A stretch of DNA of 64,000 nucleotides. Origin: Ensifer adhaerens. GTDB lineage: Bacteria > Pseudomonadota > Alphaproteobacteria > Rhizobiales > Rhizobiaceae. The stretch spans positions 3,405,001 to 3,469,000 of the forward strand of contig NZ_CP118610.1 in the NCBI RefSeq assembly GCF_028993555.1, read 5' to 3'. A program made the translations under genes and the position numbers. This document shows positions 62,378 to 64,000 of the stretch, in pieces (the stretch's first letter is position 1; the number at the start of each line of letters is the position of its first letter). The notes under the pieces are model-generated. The model had not been told where the DNA came from. It saw only the letters and a program-made list of their open reading frames with translations, and did not search any database.

Positions 62378-63933
62378 TGGTCCACCTGTTTTGCCGCTGG
62401 GGAATAGTTCCGAGCCCCATTGTCCAGTGTATCAGTTGGCTGATCGCCGACGCGCCTGCTCATGAGCGAACGCACAATTGGGACGATCACTGCGAGAGAC
62501 GCAAGCACGACAAGAACTGCCGATATCGGGCTATGGAAAAAGATGAGCGGGCTTCCATCGGATATGATCAGCGATTGCCGCAAGGTCTGCTCGGCAAGGT
62601 CGCCCATCACGATTCCCAAAACCAGCGGGATCGTCGGGTACTCGAGCTTGTTCAAGATGTAGCCGACCACACCGAAGGCGATCATCGTCCCCACGTCGAA
62701 CATGCTGTTGCGGAATGCAAACACGCCCACGATGCAGAAGACTATAATAGACGCGTTGAGCACTTTCACAGCCTTCAACGTCAGCGTCGTGAGAACAGGG
62801 ATGAAGAAGGTGTTGAGTATGAGCAGTATGACGTTACCGACATACATGCTGGCAAGGAAAGCCCATATGACGTCGGGGCTGTTCTCGAAAAGCAAAGGGC
62901 CGGGGCGCAATCCCTGCATAAGCATCGCGCCGAACAGAACTGCCGTTGCCGGGGATCCCGGCACCCCCAATGCAAGGATTGGAACCATAGTTCCGCTGGT
63001 TACGGCGTTGTTTGCGGATTCCGGCCCGGCGACGCCTTCTATTGCGCCTTTGCCGAACATCTCCGGTCGCTTCGAAAGCTTGCGCTCGACAACGTAGGAT
63101 GTCGTGGAGCCGACCGTCGTACCGGTACCTGGAATGGTGCCAAGAAAGAAGCCGATAAGCGTCCCACGGATCGATGGCCAGCAACTGAGTCGCCACTCCT
63201 CGCGATTGGGAAGGAGCTCCTTCATTCTCACGCGGCTGTTGGCGCTCACGCGCATCTGGCGCTCGATGTTCGCGAGCACGTCTGCAAGTCCAAACATGCC
63301 CACGGTGACCGGAAGGAAGTCGATGCCGTCGATCAGGCGGTCGACCCCGAAAGTAAAGCGCGGCATGCCGGTGACCAGATCCATGCCGACGAAACCGATC
63401 GACAGTCCGAAGGCCAACATGAGGTATCCCTTGGCGGGCACGGTGGCATTCAGTCCCGAAACGAGGGCGAGCCCCAGAAGCAACATTCCGAATTGTTCGG
63501 CCGGCCCAAACCTTAGTGCCCACTCCGCCAAGATTGGCGCCAGGACGACGAGCAGAATGAGGCTAACCGTGCCGGCGAAAAATGAGCAGACCGCCGCGAT
63601 CACAAGCGTTGCTCCGCCACGACCTCGTTTTGCGAGTTGATGCCCTTCCAGCGCCGTCCATATCGAGTCGGATTCACCTGGCAAATTCAGGAGGACCGCG
63701 GTGATCGTACCGCCATACATCGCGCCGTAGTAGATTCCACCCAGCATGATGAGACTGGACGTAGGATTCATCGTGAAGGCGAAGGGAAGGAGGATCGCAA
63801 TCCCCGCAGTCGGCCCAAGTCCCGGAAGTGCCCCGACGAGCGTTCCCATGACGGCGCCCATCGTAACCCACATCAGATTTTCCACTGTAAGGGCGCCGGA
63901 AAACCCCTGCAGAAGTAATGTCAACGTTTCCAT
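62374..63933 (-). CDS. tctA: Tripartite tricarboxylate transporter large permease (TctA), second copy
   Basis: 519-residue TctA permease with about 12 helices. It has GALPGLGPTAGIAILLPFAF, GIYYGAMYGGTITAVLLNLPGE, GTIPGTGTTVGSTTSYVVERK and GPESANNAVTSGTMVPILALGVPG. It is a diverged paralogue of the permease at 54103. The upstream TctB gene ends 12 bases before it, and the stop overlaps the hydroxyacid dehydrogenase start by four bases. Confidence 0.93.
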   Translation of the reverse strand: METLTLLLQGFSGALTVENLMWVTMGAVMGTLVGALPGLGPTAGIAILLPFAFTMNPTSSLIMLGGIYYGAMYGGTITAVLLNLPGESDSIWTALEGHQLAKRGRGGATLVIAAVCSFFAGTVSLILLVVLAPILAEWALRFGPAEQFGMLLLGLALVSGLNATVPAKGYLMLAFGLSIGFVGMDLVTGMPRFTFGVDRLIDGIDFLPVTVGMFGLADVLANIERQMRVSANSRVRMKELLPNREEWRLSCWPSIRGTLIGFFLGTIPGTGTTVGSTTSYVVERKLSKRPEMFGKGAIEGVAGPESANNAVTSGTMVPILALGVPGSPATAVLFGAMLMQGLRPGPLLFENSPDVIWAFLASMYVGNVILLILNTFFIPVLTTLTLKAVKVLNASIIVFCIVGVFAFRNSMFDVGTMIAFGVVGYILNKLEYPTIPLVLGIVMGDLAEQTLRQSLIISDGSPLIFFHSPISAVLVVLASLAVIVPIVRSLMSRRVGDQPTDTLDNGARNYSPAAKQVDQ

Positions 63934-63945
63934 TGTTCGGTCTTC

Positions 63946-64000
63946 CTATATGCCGAGCAGGCCTTTGGGCATCGGAACACCCAGCAAAACTTCAAAGAGA
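63946..64000 (-). CDS. TctB small permease, C-terminal end (partial)
   Basis: The last 17 codons of a gene that runs off the right edge: the frame reads FEVLLGVPMPKGLLGI then TAG. A hydrophobic end with LGVPxPxG is typical of TctB, and its place directly before tctA fits. The call depends mainly on position. Confidence 0.65.
   Translation of the reverse strand, partial: LFEVLLGVPMPKGLLGI

Noticed and set aside
1..64000. CRISPR arrays, insertion sequences with terminal repeats, prophage structural genes
   Set aside because: No regularly spaced repeats, no transposase with DDE motif and no phage structural proteins were seen.

Overview
The window reads as a chromosome or megaplasmid segment of a GC-rich Rhizobiales bacterium, most like Sinorhizobium/Ensifer. 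The basis is codon use, a polyphosphate kinase 2, a cyclase with tetratricopeptide repeats (TPRs), B12-dependent metH, Tct/Bug transporters, and a tRNA-Arg(CCU) split by a group I intron as known from Agrobacterium. No database search was possible; family names come from motifs, gene order and recall.

Left part (1-25243), ordinary host genes: a partial choline-dehydrogenase-like GMC oxidoreductase, a Tim44-like membrane protein, LysR/YdcZ-like transporter pair, an MFS exporter, a betaine-aldehyde-dehydrogenase-like enzyme, PPK2, an RpiR regulator with repeated GAAA-N6-TTTC operators in front of an MFS-racemase operon, ankyrin and YHS secreted proteins, a class III cyclase, two DUF1254 proteins, an alpha/beta hydrolase, metH under a perfect 20-bp palindrome, and a sugar operon (ROK kinase, UPF0303, AGE isomerase).

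Middle part (about 25500-40000), a mobile island: tRNA-Arg(CCU) with a 219-nt group I intron, preceded by a tRNA-like 5' half. Then comes a coupled minus-strand recombinase operon that matches the gamma-mobile-trio pattern (gmtY, gmtZ, gmtX) with an extra 63-aa ORF carrying a second tyrosine box. A divergent small winged-helix protein, inverted repeats and paired iteron-like repeats follow. The cargo is a three-gene phosphorelay, kinase - lone receiver - receiver fused to a nucleoside phosphorylase, which matches the Detocs anti-phage system (dtcABC). The right edge is a graveyard with an aldehyde dehydrogenase fragment and a broken ligD.

Right part (40042-64000), organic-acid catabolism: a TerC-like protein, then a long minus-strand operon from an ABC importer (binding protein, fused permease, ATPase) through Ldh-type dehydrogenase, oxaloacetate-decarboxylase-like lyase, hydratase, two TPP enzymes and an aldehyde dehydrogenase, with its own divergent LysR. 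A second minus-strand operon holds a new 53-aa ORF, a metal-motif-less MBL protein, an MBL protein, TctC, TctB, TctA and a HbpS/GlcG-like protein, again with a divergent LysR. A third set, running off the right edge, is TctB-TctA-hydroxyacid dehydrogenase-IPMDH-like dehydrogenase. The layout suggests uptake and oxidation of hydroxy- or oxo-acids via 2-oxoacid, aldehyde and acid; the actual substrates cannot be read from the sequence.
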